From: Anagrus nilaparvatae
Lineage: Eukaryota; Arthropoda; Insecta; Hymenoptera; Mymaridae
Direction of reading: 5' to 3'
Assembly: GCA_022575985.1 (NCBI GenBank)
Contig: JAKSXM010000137.1
Coordinates: 21,408,001 to 21,472,000, forward strand
Length of the DNA: 64,000 nucleotides
Both the position numbers and the translations under genes were made by a program. Numbering within the stretch: the stretch's first letter is position 1; each line of letters opens with the position of its first letter. The notes beneath the pieces were generated by a model, which saw only the letters and a program-made list of their open reading frames with translations, had not been told where the DNA came from and made no database searches. This document shows, piece after piece, positions 11,146-21,149 of the stretch.

Positions 11146-14100
11146 ATGTTACAAGAACATTTACCAACTTTTCAAGATGTTGAAAAATTAATTCTAGATT
11201 ATGAAAAGCAAAGTAATCAAAAATTTGTCATAAAAAATGGACATAAATTTTCAGATGGTAGTTACCGAATAATAGAATATGTGTGTCCATATGGTAAAAA
11301 ACCTAATCGAAAGAAAATAACAGTTGAAGAAAAGGAAAAAGAAGTTACCAGTGAGCAATATGGATCTAAAAAGAACAAGTAAGTTTACAACTTATAAAAG
11401 TATATAATTAAAAGGTTTCAAATAATAAAAATTATAGAATATAAGTTGGTTTTCTTATTATTATCATTGATAAACAAAATTTTATGCTTTTAGGTCCAGA
11501 AAAATTGGTTGTGAAGTTAGGATTCGAGTAGTAAAACAAACAGATGGTTACATTATTACTCATGCTTATTTACAACACGAGGGGCATGAAAACACTAAGG
11601 TTAATTCATTACTTGTACCTACTCTTTTATTTAATTAATTTTTTTTTTAATGATCTTTCTTAAAAAACTTGTTTTATTCAGTAAATAAACAATGGTTATT
11701 ATTAATACTAAATAATTATTGAAACAAAATAATACAATATATTCTAAACTCGAATTATTTTCTTACTCCAGTCAAAACGTGCTAATTGATCTGAATTCAG
11801 GAATTATTATGGTTTATTCTTTGGGGTATTAAAGTACCCCTAAAAATTTTTAGTTGGGTGTTTGAATTAAATATTAAATTTTGAAAAATAAAATATCTGA
11901 AATTTACTAAAATTTGTCTATAGGAAAATCTGGAAAGTCAGGGAATTTGGTTTGTAAAATTTTGTCGAAACACTAAAAAAGTACTGGAAAATTTTAAACA
12001 ATAATCTGGAAAATCAGGGAAAGTCAGGGAGTTGTAAAATTTTAGTTCCATGGCCACCCTGTTAAATCATCAAAGACTACCCCTAAATCGCGAATACATA
12101 AAAAATGTTGATAGTAGTAATATTTTTTGCACATTTAAGGGTGAAGCACTAATTTTGTATAGCTATAGCTATGGATCTGTATATATCTCTAAAGGTCGTG
12201 GTTAGCGACCCAAAAAACGCATAAAGACCAAATGTGGAAACTGAAATAGCGAATACATTAAAAAATCCCTTTTGAGGGGTAGTTTTTGCTAATTTCTCAT
12301 AGTTTGTACCTCAAAATTTGTGATCAGTCACCCAAAATCCCTTTCCTAGACCAAATCTAATGATTGGTAAACTGCAATTTCGATTGTAGCGACTTAATTT
12401 ATTTTTCTTTCTAGTGGGTCGAAAACACTTTTTTCGACCCGCAACGAGATCGAAAAAAACGCGTTTTCTCCCCACTGAGAAAGAAAAATTTCGTTTTGTC
12501 CATGGGAACAAAAAAAGAATAACCCAGATCGCAAATTACCATCCGAGGCTCTTAATTAACCTGCGATCTGGGCCATTCTTTTTTTTTGCTCCCTTGGTTA
12601 AAAATGTACTATTTAACACTGCTATTACAAAGATAAAAATTAGAAGAAATTTAAAAAAAAATTTCGGTTTCGTGGTGCGTCATAACCAACTAGGCAATAT
12701 TTTTGTAATGACATTCATTTTCGTTTTACTACTTTTTGAACAAATAAAACAAATCTATTGTCCAAGATCGGAATCTTTTTTTTCAGTGGCGTAACTTCTG
12801 AATTCAAATCTGATTAGTTACCTTATGTTTATTAGTTTTTATTCCATCGTATTCAATATTTTTTTTTATCGAAAAACCAGTTTTAGAAATACCGTTTTTA
12901 CTTTGTTTTTACTCTATTACTAATTTATCCATGAATTGGTTTACATCAAGGAAGATTTAAAATTTAAAATAACCTTAAAATTATTAATTTAATATAAAAT
13001 TACTGAGAAAAATAGCTATTATAAGGGATGAAACATTGGTTTTGGCTTTGTATGCAATTGTACAGACAGCATGCAAAAGTCGAACCCCATATTTTTTCCC
13101 GTGTTCTAAAACATAGTTTTACATATAATGGGCAAAAAAGCCGTCACCCTAGGGCAGAAAAGAGGCTTTTTTTGCCCTAGATATGTAAAAAATATATTAA
13201 AAGGGCAAAACAAATATTTGAAAGGTAACATTCGTATTTTTATCCCCTGTGATTAGCTTTTACACCATGAATTCGGTCCATAATCGAAGAGCCCCTTTAT
13301 ATTGCCAAATAAAAATGAAAAAGTGGCATTTTTTGATAATTTTAGCTTTGCCTCAAAAGTAATGACAAAAAAACTCTAAAAAAGGATGAATTTTGCTGAT
13401 TCAACAATATTTCAGACATTTCTAGAGACATCAGAACCCGTACTCAGATTTTTTCTCACCGTATCAGATCCATCCGCGCTTTGACTGCAATATTTCTTAA
13501 AATTCAATAACAATTTTGAATTTTTGAGCTAACTATTTTATTTTTTTTGAAATATTTTTACCATAAAGTAATCACATTTTAATGATAAAAATTATATATA
13601 ATTTACAATTTTTTACAAAAACAATTTTTTATTTATTCACATTAACGTTTTTGAAAATATTAAGTAAGGTTAAATCTTCAAAAAGTAATGATTTAATAGT
13701 CAGCGAAATAATTATTTCTTTTTTACTTTCCTCTATTTCAGATAGCCCCAATTAGTTAGCAAAATAATTATTTCTTTTTTACTTTCCTCTATTTCAGATA
13801 GCCCCAATTAGGGAAATAAATAAGTTAACTGCGGATCAGTATAATCAAGTTGTCAATCACTTAGAATTGAATTGCAACCGCCAAAAATTGCTCAAAAAAA
13901 TACGCAATGATTTTCAGGTTCGATTAACTTGCAAAGATTTAAAAAACATTATTCAGAAAGAAAATAATAAAAAGCAAAATCAAGGTTTTGAAGATATTAT
14001 AAATCTTCTTAAGACCAGAGGTGAGATTGTAAAGAATTTCGCATATATAATGTTTTTGAAAAACTTTTTAATTGTAACCCAAATTTTATTGGTAATTAAA

Positions 14101-15854
14101 ATTTTTCATTTTTTTTGCAATATTTTGTTACAGGAGCTAAGATAGAAGTTTTGAAAAAGGGACTTTCTTTGGAAGGCATTTTTTTTGCTTTGCCTCAAAT
14201 GGTAGAAAATTTAGCAGCGTGGCCTGAAGTAGTTTGTTACGATGGCACGTACAAGCTTTTTCAACCAGAATTTATTCTTTTGTTATTCTTAGTTATAAAC
14301 GGAAATTTTCTGACAGAAGTAGCAGCCGTGGCAATTGTTAAACATGAAGATAAACAGACAGTACAATGGGTTTTCGAGTGTTTTAAAAAAATAAGTCCAG
14401 TACAGAAAATAAAATTTTTCATGTGCGACAAAAATGCAACTCAAAGAGAAGTTATCAAAGCAGACTTTCCTAATGCTGAATTACTTATTTGTATTTTTCA
14501 TGTGAAAGAAATTTTCAAAAGAGAAGTTTCTAAATTTGATATTTGTGCTACGGATAAGAAAAAAGCAGTTAATCTATTAAATTATATGATATCTTCGAAA
14601 AATGAAAAATCATATAAAATTAGATATGATAATTTAAAAAAAAAACTTCATCCTCAAATTATTCAATATTACAATGACAACTGGCATGAAATTAGAAAAG
14701 AATGGTCCTGTTATGAAGAATATTGCATTGAAAACTATGGCACAAGAACTAATAACAGATGCGAATCTTTAAATGAAAAATTCAAAAAGGTTATACCAAA
14801 ATTAACCGATTTTTTTACAGCAATACCATTATTTCTTATGTGGTATGACTGCCATGTTGAAGAGAATAATAAAAAAATAAATAAAAATTTTGGGCATATA
14901 TATACATATGCAAATGAAATAAAAAAACATTTTTCCTTTTTAATGGAAAATATGCTTAACAAAGTTATGGAGGAATATGAATATTCATATTATTTAACAT
15001 TTGATATAATAAATAAAAGTAGAAAAGAGTATATTATGAGAAAAAGAGATCTGAAGACTACGATTCATAATTGCACATGCTACTTTTGGGGAACGTACAA
15101 ACTTCCGTGTAGGCATTTATTTTATGTTTACAAAGATTTAAATTTACCTCTTAGTAAGCTGTCTGTTAATGAAAGATGGACAAAAGTTTACAATAAATCG
15201 AAACTTGTGTTATTCAAAGAATTCAAAACTCCATTATCAACATATTATTCATATAATGAAACTGAAAAAGAAGATTTAAATTTAAAAGAAATAAAAAATG
15301 AAAATTTATACACTTTATTGCAAGAAATTATTCATTATGGAAGTATTTGTTGCAATGAAAAATTTGTTAATAAAATTTTATTAATACTCAGCATCAAAAA
15401 ATTTTTTGATGAAGAGTATTTCAATTTCAGCTTACAGGTTTCGACAAATCTAGATTTAAATCAAATTATTCAGCAATTAAGTAATTTGAATATACATGAT
15501 TCAGAAGGAATCGCCAAAATAAATCCTAAGAAAAAGTACAGTGTACCAGAAAAGAGAAAAATATTTGAAAAAATGATTATTGACTTTCAAAGTATAATTA
15601 ATGATGATGTAAAAAGGTTTCAAATAAAAACAAATTTTCTACAAAAAATTCATGATCAATGGCAGGTGGGAAAAGAATTAATCATCGTAAATAGCAATTC
15701 ATTAACCGAAGATATTATCATTAATGATAATAATACAGGTAAAATTCTGTTGCCAAATAAAACAGTATATATCGGGAAGCCTAGATATTCTACAGTAACA
15801 ACTTCTCGGTACAAAAATTCAAAGAATACCAAAAAATCGAACATTGGTCAGTAA
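11146..15854 (+). CDS. MULE-type transposase-like protein with CCHH and SWIM zinc fingers, four exons
   Basis: Proposed exons are 11146-11378, 11494-11599, 13798-14020 and 14134-15854. All junctions are GT-AG and the phases agree, giving about 760 aa. Residues 47-109 hold C47, C84, H106 and H109, the CCHH pattern of FAR1/WRKY-GCM1-type DNA-binding fingers. The MULE transposase core in exon 4 has D224 (YDGTYK), D286 (MCDKNATQ), a CxxH motif at C307-H310 (CIFHVKE) and E398 (TNNRCESLN), so the DDE triad looks intact. A SWIM finger follows with C501, C503, C513 and H515 (CTCYFWGTYKLPCRH). The C-terminal ~240 residues are lysine/asparagine-rich with no domain I recognise. The start is the first ATG ahead of the finger domain. 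Such proteins either move Mutator-like elements or are domesticated, ZSWIM-like host genes; introns and an uninterrupted frame fit domestication or recent activity. I could not identify terminal inverted repeats. Confidence 0.82.
11935..12061. mobile_element. hAT-like MITE end fragment in intron 2
   Basis: A stretch with repeated GGAAAATCAGGGAAAGTCA-type phrases ends in CATGGCCACCCTG. A terminus reading CAGGGTGGCCA on the other strand is typical of a widespread class of insect hAT-like MITEs (established pattern, recalled rather than searched). The opposite end was not found, so the element seems truncated. Confidence 0.45.
12300..12600. repeat. Dispersed repeat with internal hairpin, inside intron 2
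   Basis: About 90 bases from 12410 (GTGGGTCGAAAACACTTTTT ... TTTTCTCCCCACT) resemble 30063-30155 (GTGGCCCGAAAGCACG ... TATTTTCTCACCAC), so this is a dispersed family. Within it, arms at about 12506-12531 and 12562-12590 (AGAATAACCCAGATCGCA and TGCGATCTGGGCCATTCT) form a near-perfect inverted repeat with a loop of about 30 bases. No coding role is supported. Confidence 0.6.
13702..13811 (+). repeat. 56-bp tandem duplication of a splice acceptor
   Basis: Two nearly identical 56-bp copies start at 13702 and 13758. Each holds the polypyrimidine tract TTTTTTACTTTCCTCTATTT, the acceptor CAG and the first exon bases ATAGCCCCAATTAG. The second acceptor (AG ending at 13797) continues into the open exon 3. 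Use of the first (AG ending at 13741) meets an in-frame TAG after five codons, so only the downstream acceptor gives the full-length protein. Confidence 0.9.
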
Positions 15855-15929
15855 TCTTTTTTACGTAATTCATTCTGTTTGTGATGCATATATTAGTTAT
15901 ATATATATTATTTGTTATATTATTTTAAA

Positions 15930-15935
15930 AATAAA
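15930..15935 (+). terminator. Poly(A) signal AATAAA for the MULE-type gene
   Basis: An AATAAA hexamer lies 76 bases after the TAA stop codon, followed by T-rich sequence (ACACTTTTTTCC). This is a reasonable 3' end for the gene. The composition is so AT-rich that the hexamer also occurs often by chance. Confidence 0.45.
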
Positions 15936-17067
15936 TACACTTTTTTCCAGCCATTAATATATATAAGATAGTATTAGTATATTTATTATGAATTCAATAT
16001 TTAAAAAAATTATGTTTCAAACGGATTTGTTATATCAATTAAGTACTTCTTATTCAATTCTAAAAACAATTATTTATATGCATACTATTCTTTGTCAATA
16101 AATTAAACTATTTAATAAAAAAATATTATTATAATATTATTTATTTATTTTTTTATTTATTTTGTAACAAAACCCAAAAATATGCGTTGAGCAAAACTCA
16201 GTTATGTCTTTGGTACTATTCGTACCGTTTTAATAATTGTTTTGAAAAGTTTTATAATGGGATAATATTGAATGACAGATTTCAAGAGCACAATAATAAC
16301 GAGCATGAAACCCCGGCGAAGTTTAACCTCCATGGTACATATTTTGTACCACCTGGATGTACAAATCTTGCAGAGTTTATACAAAAAATTTTACGCAAGC
16401 GTTTTTTGCCCAGATGGGTAAAAATCATTTTCCTACGTTGCATTTTTATTATGAGAGAATAATTATAATATAAAACTCTTAATATATGTAATTACTTGTG
16501 TTTGGACCACAAACTCTTTTTTAGAGGACTAGATATCAGGCTTTTCTTAACTACCAGCCAATAACAGGCCCCAAGAAATATTTATTTTCGCTATAAAAGA
16601 CGTCCGAAGGAGCCGAGTGGAAAATCCAGGATCAAAAAAATTGAAATTAAAATAGGCAAATTTAAAGTTATTCTTAAAGTTATTCTTGTTTTTTTATGTA
16701 TAATTTTTTATAAAATGATAGGAGATATCATCGAGAAATTTCGCTTCAGAAATTTAGAGGGCTATTCTGTCGAAAAATGTTACAAAAACCTGTTTTGAAT
16801 ACAAAAAATGTATGCATTTTTTAAAGAATATCTTCTGAATTCGTAAACTAAATTAGTTATAACGATGCTAATATATCTTACTAAAATGTATTAAATATTA
16901 ATAATAACTTTAAATTTGTTAGCAATTTAACAACAAAAAAAAAATTGAAGATCTTTAAAAAAAGTTTCATAAACAACGATTTTTTAAAATTTTGATATTA
17001 AATTAAAATTTGAATTTATGCGCCTTTACAAATACTATACGCGTATTTATACTTAAAATTAAATTAA
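15936..17067. other. AT-rich non-coding stretch
   Basis: No gene recognised. A somewhat GC-richer patch at about 16540-16635 and a small GGTACATATTTTGTACC palindrome near 16334 are the only distinctive items. The open frame over 16187-16462 has no recognisable domain and overlaps that palindrome, so I did not call it. Confidence 0.5.
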
Positions 17068-17223
17068 GGGAGCATTCAGACTAGAAAAAATTTGTGACCC
17101 CCACCTTCGATATTTACCCCCTCACATATTCTTGCGTGTTAAATAATAAAAATTGGGAGTAAATTATTAGTGGGAGTAAAGTGGAGGCGGTGGTTAAAAT
17201 TTTTTTCTCGTCTAAATGCTCCC
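17068..17223 (+). mobile_element. PIF/Harbinger (Tourist-like) MITE, copy 1
   Basis: A 156-bp element begins GGGAGCATTCAGACTAG and ends CTCGTCTAAATGCTCCC, so its terminal inverted repeats are over 20 bp with few mismatches. It is flanked on both sides by TAA, a 3-bp target-site duplication of the TWA type typical of PIF/Harbinger. The interior is also largely self-complementary (CCCCACCTTCGATATTTACC against GTGGAGGCGGTGG). There is no coding capacity. A second copy, inverted relative to this one, lies at 19855-19998. Confidence 0.88.
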
Positions 17224-17870
17224 TAATTAAATCGAATAAGATTTTGTTTGAAATAAAAATGAATTTAAAATAATTTTAAATTAAAATGTATTATAATTTT
17301 AAACCTCTAACTAGATTTTATTGCTTTAATTTTAAGCATAAATATGAATTTAACTTGTCACTAGTTATTTAATGAAAATTTTTTATAAATAATAAAAAAA
17401 CGAATTTCCATGTTTCCCGGTTAAAGTTTAAGAATTAAATTTTATTTTAAAATAAAATACAAATATTTTAAATCTCGTAGAGCCCACCCTGAATTGCGAT
17501 CCAGTTCTAAGTTGGTAATGGCTGAAAGTGTCCTTTTGATATTTTAATTCAATTTCCAAAACAATATAAGCCCAAAGACACAGAACATTTATCTTTTGGA
17601 AATTTCCAATAAAAGTTTAAATTAAATTTTATTTGTACAAGATTTAATTTTTGTTTATAAGTTCATTTTAAATTTATACATTACTTTTATAACGACTTTG
17701 ATAAGCAAACAAACCCCTTGATTTTAAAAACTCACATTTGATACGTTGAATCGAACCGTATTCATTTTTTTTATTTAAACGTATCAAGTAGTTTGCTAAT
17801 TTTTTTAATCTAATTTATGAACTTAAAATTTTTTTTAAAAATGAATTGATATAATAATAGTATATATAAT
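17224..17870. other. AT-rich non-coding stretch
   Basis: No gene, RNA or clear repeat seen. Confidence 0.5.
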
Positions 17871-17919
17871 CCGAGGTCCGTTTTGTAAAATTGATTAGGA
17901 ATTATACAAAATGGACCCA
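17871..17919. repeat. Short inverted repeat GGTCC(G/A)TTTTGTA
   Basis: GGTCCGTTTTGTA is separated by about 18 bases from TACAAAATGGACC, its near-exact reverse complement. The ATG at 17911 of the possible exon below lies inside the right arm, which weakens that exon's claim to be a real translation start. Confidence 0.6.
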
Positions 17920-19472
17920 GAATTCGTATTTAGCGGATCTAAAAACATGAATACCACCCATTGTTTTCCAGAGGTAATAATGTATTTAATTAATAAATAC
18001 TATTACTGGCGACATCAAAGTTTTCCAATTCAATCAAAAATCTGCTCACTTTGTAGTATTTTATTTTTGAAAATCATTCTTATACTATCCTACTCTAATG
18101 AATACCTGCTATTTATTTGAATTTTAAATATTTAGACTAATTTCTTATACATTCGCATACATGCGAAAATTGTATTCAACAGAGTTATTAAATTTAATTG
18201 AAATTAAAAACCTCTTTTTATGGACACTATTACCTGTTTTCTGAGTCACAGAGTAAAAATTTTGAAAAACTAGCAGGTTTACATAAGAGTAGGATAATAT
18301 TAGAGATTAGTTTGTAAAATAAACGGAGTCAGTTTCTCCTATCTCTCTGGCAATCTCTCTAAACTAATCTCTGATAATATACAAAAGGTTTAAAACAATA
18401 AATGGGTGAAAAAATAAAAGTGTACGAAGTCAGCAGATTTTTGATTGTATTGACATAATTTTGGTTCCTCACTGAGGAACCATTGTGATAGGTCAAATTT
18501 CGATTTTGGATTTTTTGGCATATAAGCACGTTTTGAGACCCCGGGAAGCTAAAAAACCGGTTTTTAAAAAAAGTATGTATGTGTATGTGTGTGTGTGTAT
18601 GTAACCGGTGAAATTTCCCAACCATTATGGAATTAAGACCTAATTTTTTTTTCAAAAATTTTTTCATCAAAAAACCTCAAAATACTTTTTATTTTTTAAT
18701 TTGGATGTAATACCTCATTTATTTCCACGAAAGTACTTACATTTGAAAGTATGGTTTTTACTCTATATCTCGAATCTGATACTTAATTTTTTGAAAATTT
18801 TTTTCCCAAAATTTTTTTCACGAAAAAATACAAAAAACAACAATTTTTTTTTTCTTTTTGGACGTAGTACCTAATTTATTTCTATGAAAGTACTAATTTT
18901 AGAAAGTTTGTTTAGAGTCATTTTTTGGTTCTGATATCAAATTTTTTCAAAAATTCTTTCTCAATATTAAAAAAACAAAAAAATTAAAAAACCTGAAATA
19001 TTTTTTTTTTTTTTTTGGGTGTAATACCTCATAGAATTCCATGAAAGTATTAATATCTGAAAATATTGTAACCGGTGATATTTCACAACTATTATGGAAT
19101 TAAGAGAGAAATGTATGTATGATCGCATGGTTGTAATCGGTGATATCAGTGGCATATTAATGTATTAAGCTCATTGTTTAAGGAACCTTAGTGCCAGCTA
19201 GTTGGCACGGCATTTTTTTTCCGTAAATAATTTTATCATCAATTTTTTTTTAAAACTTTTATAATTAAAAATTTTTTAATTACATATAAAACCTCAAACT
19301 TCCATTCATAATAAAATTAACTTTTTAGGTGAAAGTTCTTTGTTCAACACTTTACCCTGGAATGGGTGTTAATGAATTGAGAGTTACATTTATAATTCAT
19401 TTATGTATACCAGAGTTATTAGAGTTTTTTGCATTAGAATGTGGTCGATTAAGTAAAAGAGCTATTAAATCA
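17911..19472 (+). CDS. Possible two-exon gene fragment, unrecognised
   Basis: Two pieces could be joined: 17911-17973 (21 codons, MDPEFVFSGSKNMNTTHCFPE, donor GTAATA) and 19329-19472 (48 codons, acceptor after a T-rich tract ending CTTTTTAG, donor GTAAGC). Both junctions are phase 0. The second piece encodes a leucine-rich segment (CIPELLEFFALECGRLSKR) that looks like real protein, but I do not recognise a family. The first piece starts inside an inverted repeat, and a mobile element (18463-19211) fills the supposed intron. No following exon was found. It could be part of a gene, a decayed transposon exon or chance. Confidence 0.25.
18087..18379. repeat. Nested inverted repeats (MITE-like)
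   Basis: An outer pair matches ATCCTACTCTAATGAATACC near 18087-18107 to its approximate complement in TAGCAGGTTTACATAAGAGT at 18271-18290. A second pair, GATAATATTAGAGATTAGTT at 18293-18312 and AAACTAATCTCTGATAATAT at 18361-18380, encloses a centre of about 50 bases. The arrangement looks like one small terminal-inverted-repeat element next to, or inserted beside, another. Confidence 0.55.
18463..19211 (+). mobile_element. Hairpin-ended repeat element, copy C
   Basis: This is the most complete-looking short copy. It opens with the palindrome GGTTCCTCACTGAGGAACC, continues with ATTGTGATAGG, the ACCGGTTTTT block, a short TATGTG tract, TAACCGGTGAAATTTCCC and two to three ~156-bp type units, and ends AAGGAACCTTAGTGCCAGC with the hairpin GTGCCA/TGGCAC at 19191-19208. 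The opening palindrome contains the inverse of the terminal GAGGAACC box. There is no coding sequence. It lies in the same orientation as copy A. Confidence 0.7.
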
Positions 19473-19854
19473 GTAAGCATAATATACTACTGTGAAAATG
19501 ATTTAAATACTAAGAAATTGATATCTAATAGTAGTTTTAATAAAAATGAAAAAAAAATGCGATTTTTCTTTACATGAATTTTCCCATTTTCCAAAATTTC
19601 CCATAGTTTTTCCTAAAACTTAACGGCATCGATTATCCAGGAATTTCCTTGTATACCTACAGTTTTAGAATTTTATTTCAAGCTTATGTTTAAGATTTTT
19701 AAGCATTTTTTCGAAAAACACTATTGAAAAAGTTTGGCTTGGCAGGGGGGAAGTGAAAAATTGGCGTTCTTAGGGGCGGTAAAAAATTGATGTTTTTAGA
19801 GTGGGGTGAAAAAGTAATGTTTTTAAAAGGGGGGCTTAGAATATTTTCAATTTA

Positions 19855-19998
19855 GGGAGCATTCAGACGAGAAAAAAATTTTAACCACCACCTCCAAAAT
19901 TTACTCCCACTTTTTATTATTTAACTTGCAAGAATGGGACGAGTGGGGGTAAATATCGAAGGTGGCGGTTACAAATTTTTTCTCCTCTGAATGCTCCC
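19855..19998 (-). mobile_element. PIF/Harbinger (Tourist-like) MITE, copy 2
   Basis: A 144-bp element runs from GGGAGCATTCAGACGAG to CTCTGAATGCTCCC and is flanked by TTA on both sides, a 3-bp target duplication consistent with PIF/Harbinger. Its interior is the reverse complement of copy 1: the block with ACCACCACCTCC is at the left here and at the right in copy 1. Two copies with independent flanking duplications show the family was mobilised in trans. Confidence 0.88.
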
Positions 19999-20205
19999 TT
20001 AGGGACTTATAATTTGAAGTGGGAGTCAGGGCCTGATCAGGCTCTGATAAGTACAAGAACTTAGAATACTTTATGGATTTAGGATAATTTAAATTTCAGG
20101 ATTTATTGAAATTTCGGTTTTTGGATTTATTACCGTTATGCGAGTGAACATGTTCCATGCTCGTTGGTCGTGTAGTTACACAAACCGGTTATACATTTTT
20201 TTAAT
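19999..20205 (+). repeat. Dispersed repeat: GGGACTTATAAT minisatellite plus AACATGTTCCATGC tail
   Basis: Phrases of the form GGGACTTATAAT and ACTTAGAATAC recur at intervals of about 20-25 bases, followed at 20147 by AACATGTTCCATGC and at about 20176 by TACACAAACCGGTTAT. The same combination occurs at 45355-45643, the tail alone at 63347-63395, and the minisatellite in inverted orientation near 43640-43725 and 48725-48815. This is a repeat family I do not recognise. Confidence 0.55.
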
Positions 20206-21149
20206 CCAAATGGGTGAAACAAAATAAAATGTCCAAATAAATTCATAAAAAAGTATTAGTTATTGTAATAAAGTAATATATAAAATTATTAAATGGTGAA
20301 TATCCTATCCTAAAAATGGGTTAGTCATCGATACGTTAACTATGTACATTGTCATCGCTAAAAATGCCATTCTGATTGGCTCATACAAATTTCATTGCTA
20401 ATAGGTAAAAATAAATTGTTTTATTGTTTATATTATGTTTCTATTATTTTTAAGGTTAGTTAGTTAGTTGAGTAGTTGATATCTATAAAAAAATTAAAGT
20501 AAAAATAAATTTTGGTATTTAAGAAAATAATTAAGGTTGAAAGTTTTAAATCATTCAGCGCGCGACGCGTGCCTAAAACTAGTGTTATAAAAACACGGAA
20601 AAAACTAAGGGCCGATCCGATGACTCAACCTGCTCACCATGGCCGTTTTGGCTCAGAAACATTCTTATTAATAAAAATTAATGTAAACAATAAATTATCA
20701 ATAAAATTTCTTCAAATTATTATTAAAATATTTTATTTTATTTCAATTACCAATCATAGTTTTTTAGTATAAATAAATAATAAATCAAACTGTATATTTC
20801 TTTTATGTCCAACTCTATTTACCCAAAAAATCTTACTTCCTATACTTTTTATCAGTAAGTAAGAATTTCCCCTCTTTTGCTTTTCAAAAACAAATTGAAA
20901 TATTGTTTGTTGTAAAAATATATTCAAAAAATGGAAATTTATATAAAATGAAATATATTTAAAAAAATTAATTATACGAAATAACAGATTTTTAGGTATT
21001 TTTAAAAGAGGTGCATATTTTAAAAATAGGGTAAAAAAATATTAGACTTTAAAGGTTATCAGAGACTATTTATAAAAGCTAATAATTTTAGCAGAAGAAA
21101 AACATTAAAAATTAACTCGCATATAAAAATAGAGGTTAAATTTCATTAA
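20206..21149. other. Mostly non-coding stretch with a GC-richer patch
   Basis: At 20512-20680 an open plus-strand frame has locally higher GC and basic residues (RRVPKTSVIKTRKKLRADPM). It has no recognisable domain, homologue or splice context that I can support, so I leave it uncalled. The rest is AT-rich with no feature seen. Confidence 0.4.

Noticed and set aside
16187..16462. 91-residue frame downstream of the MULE-type gene
   Set aside because: It overlaps a short palindrome, shows no domain and has AT-driven composition.
20512..20772. Basic 86-residue frame in a GC-richer patch
   Set aside because: No recognisable domain, no confirmed splice or start context; composition alone is not enough to call a gene.
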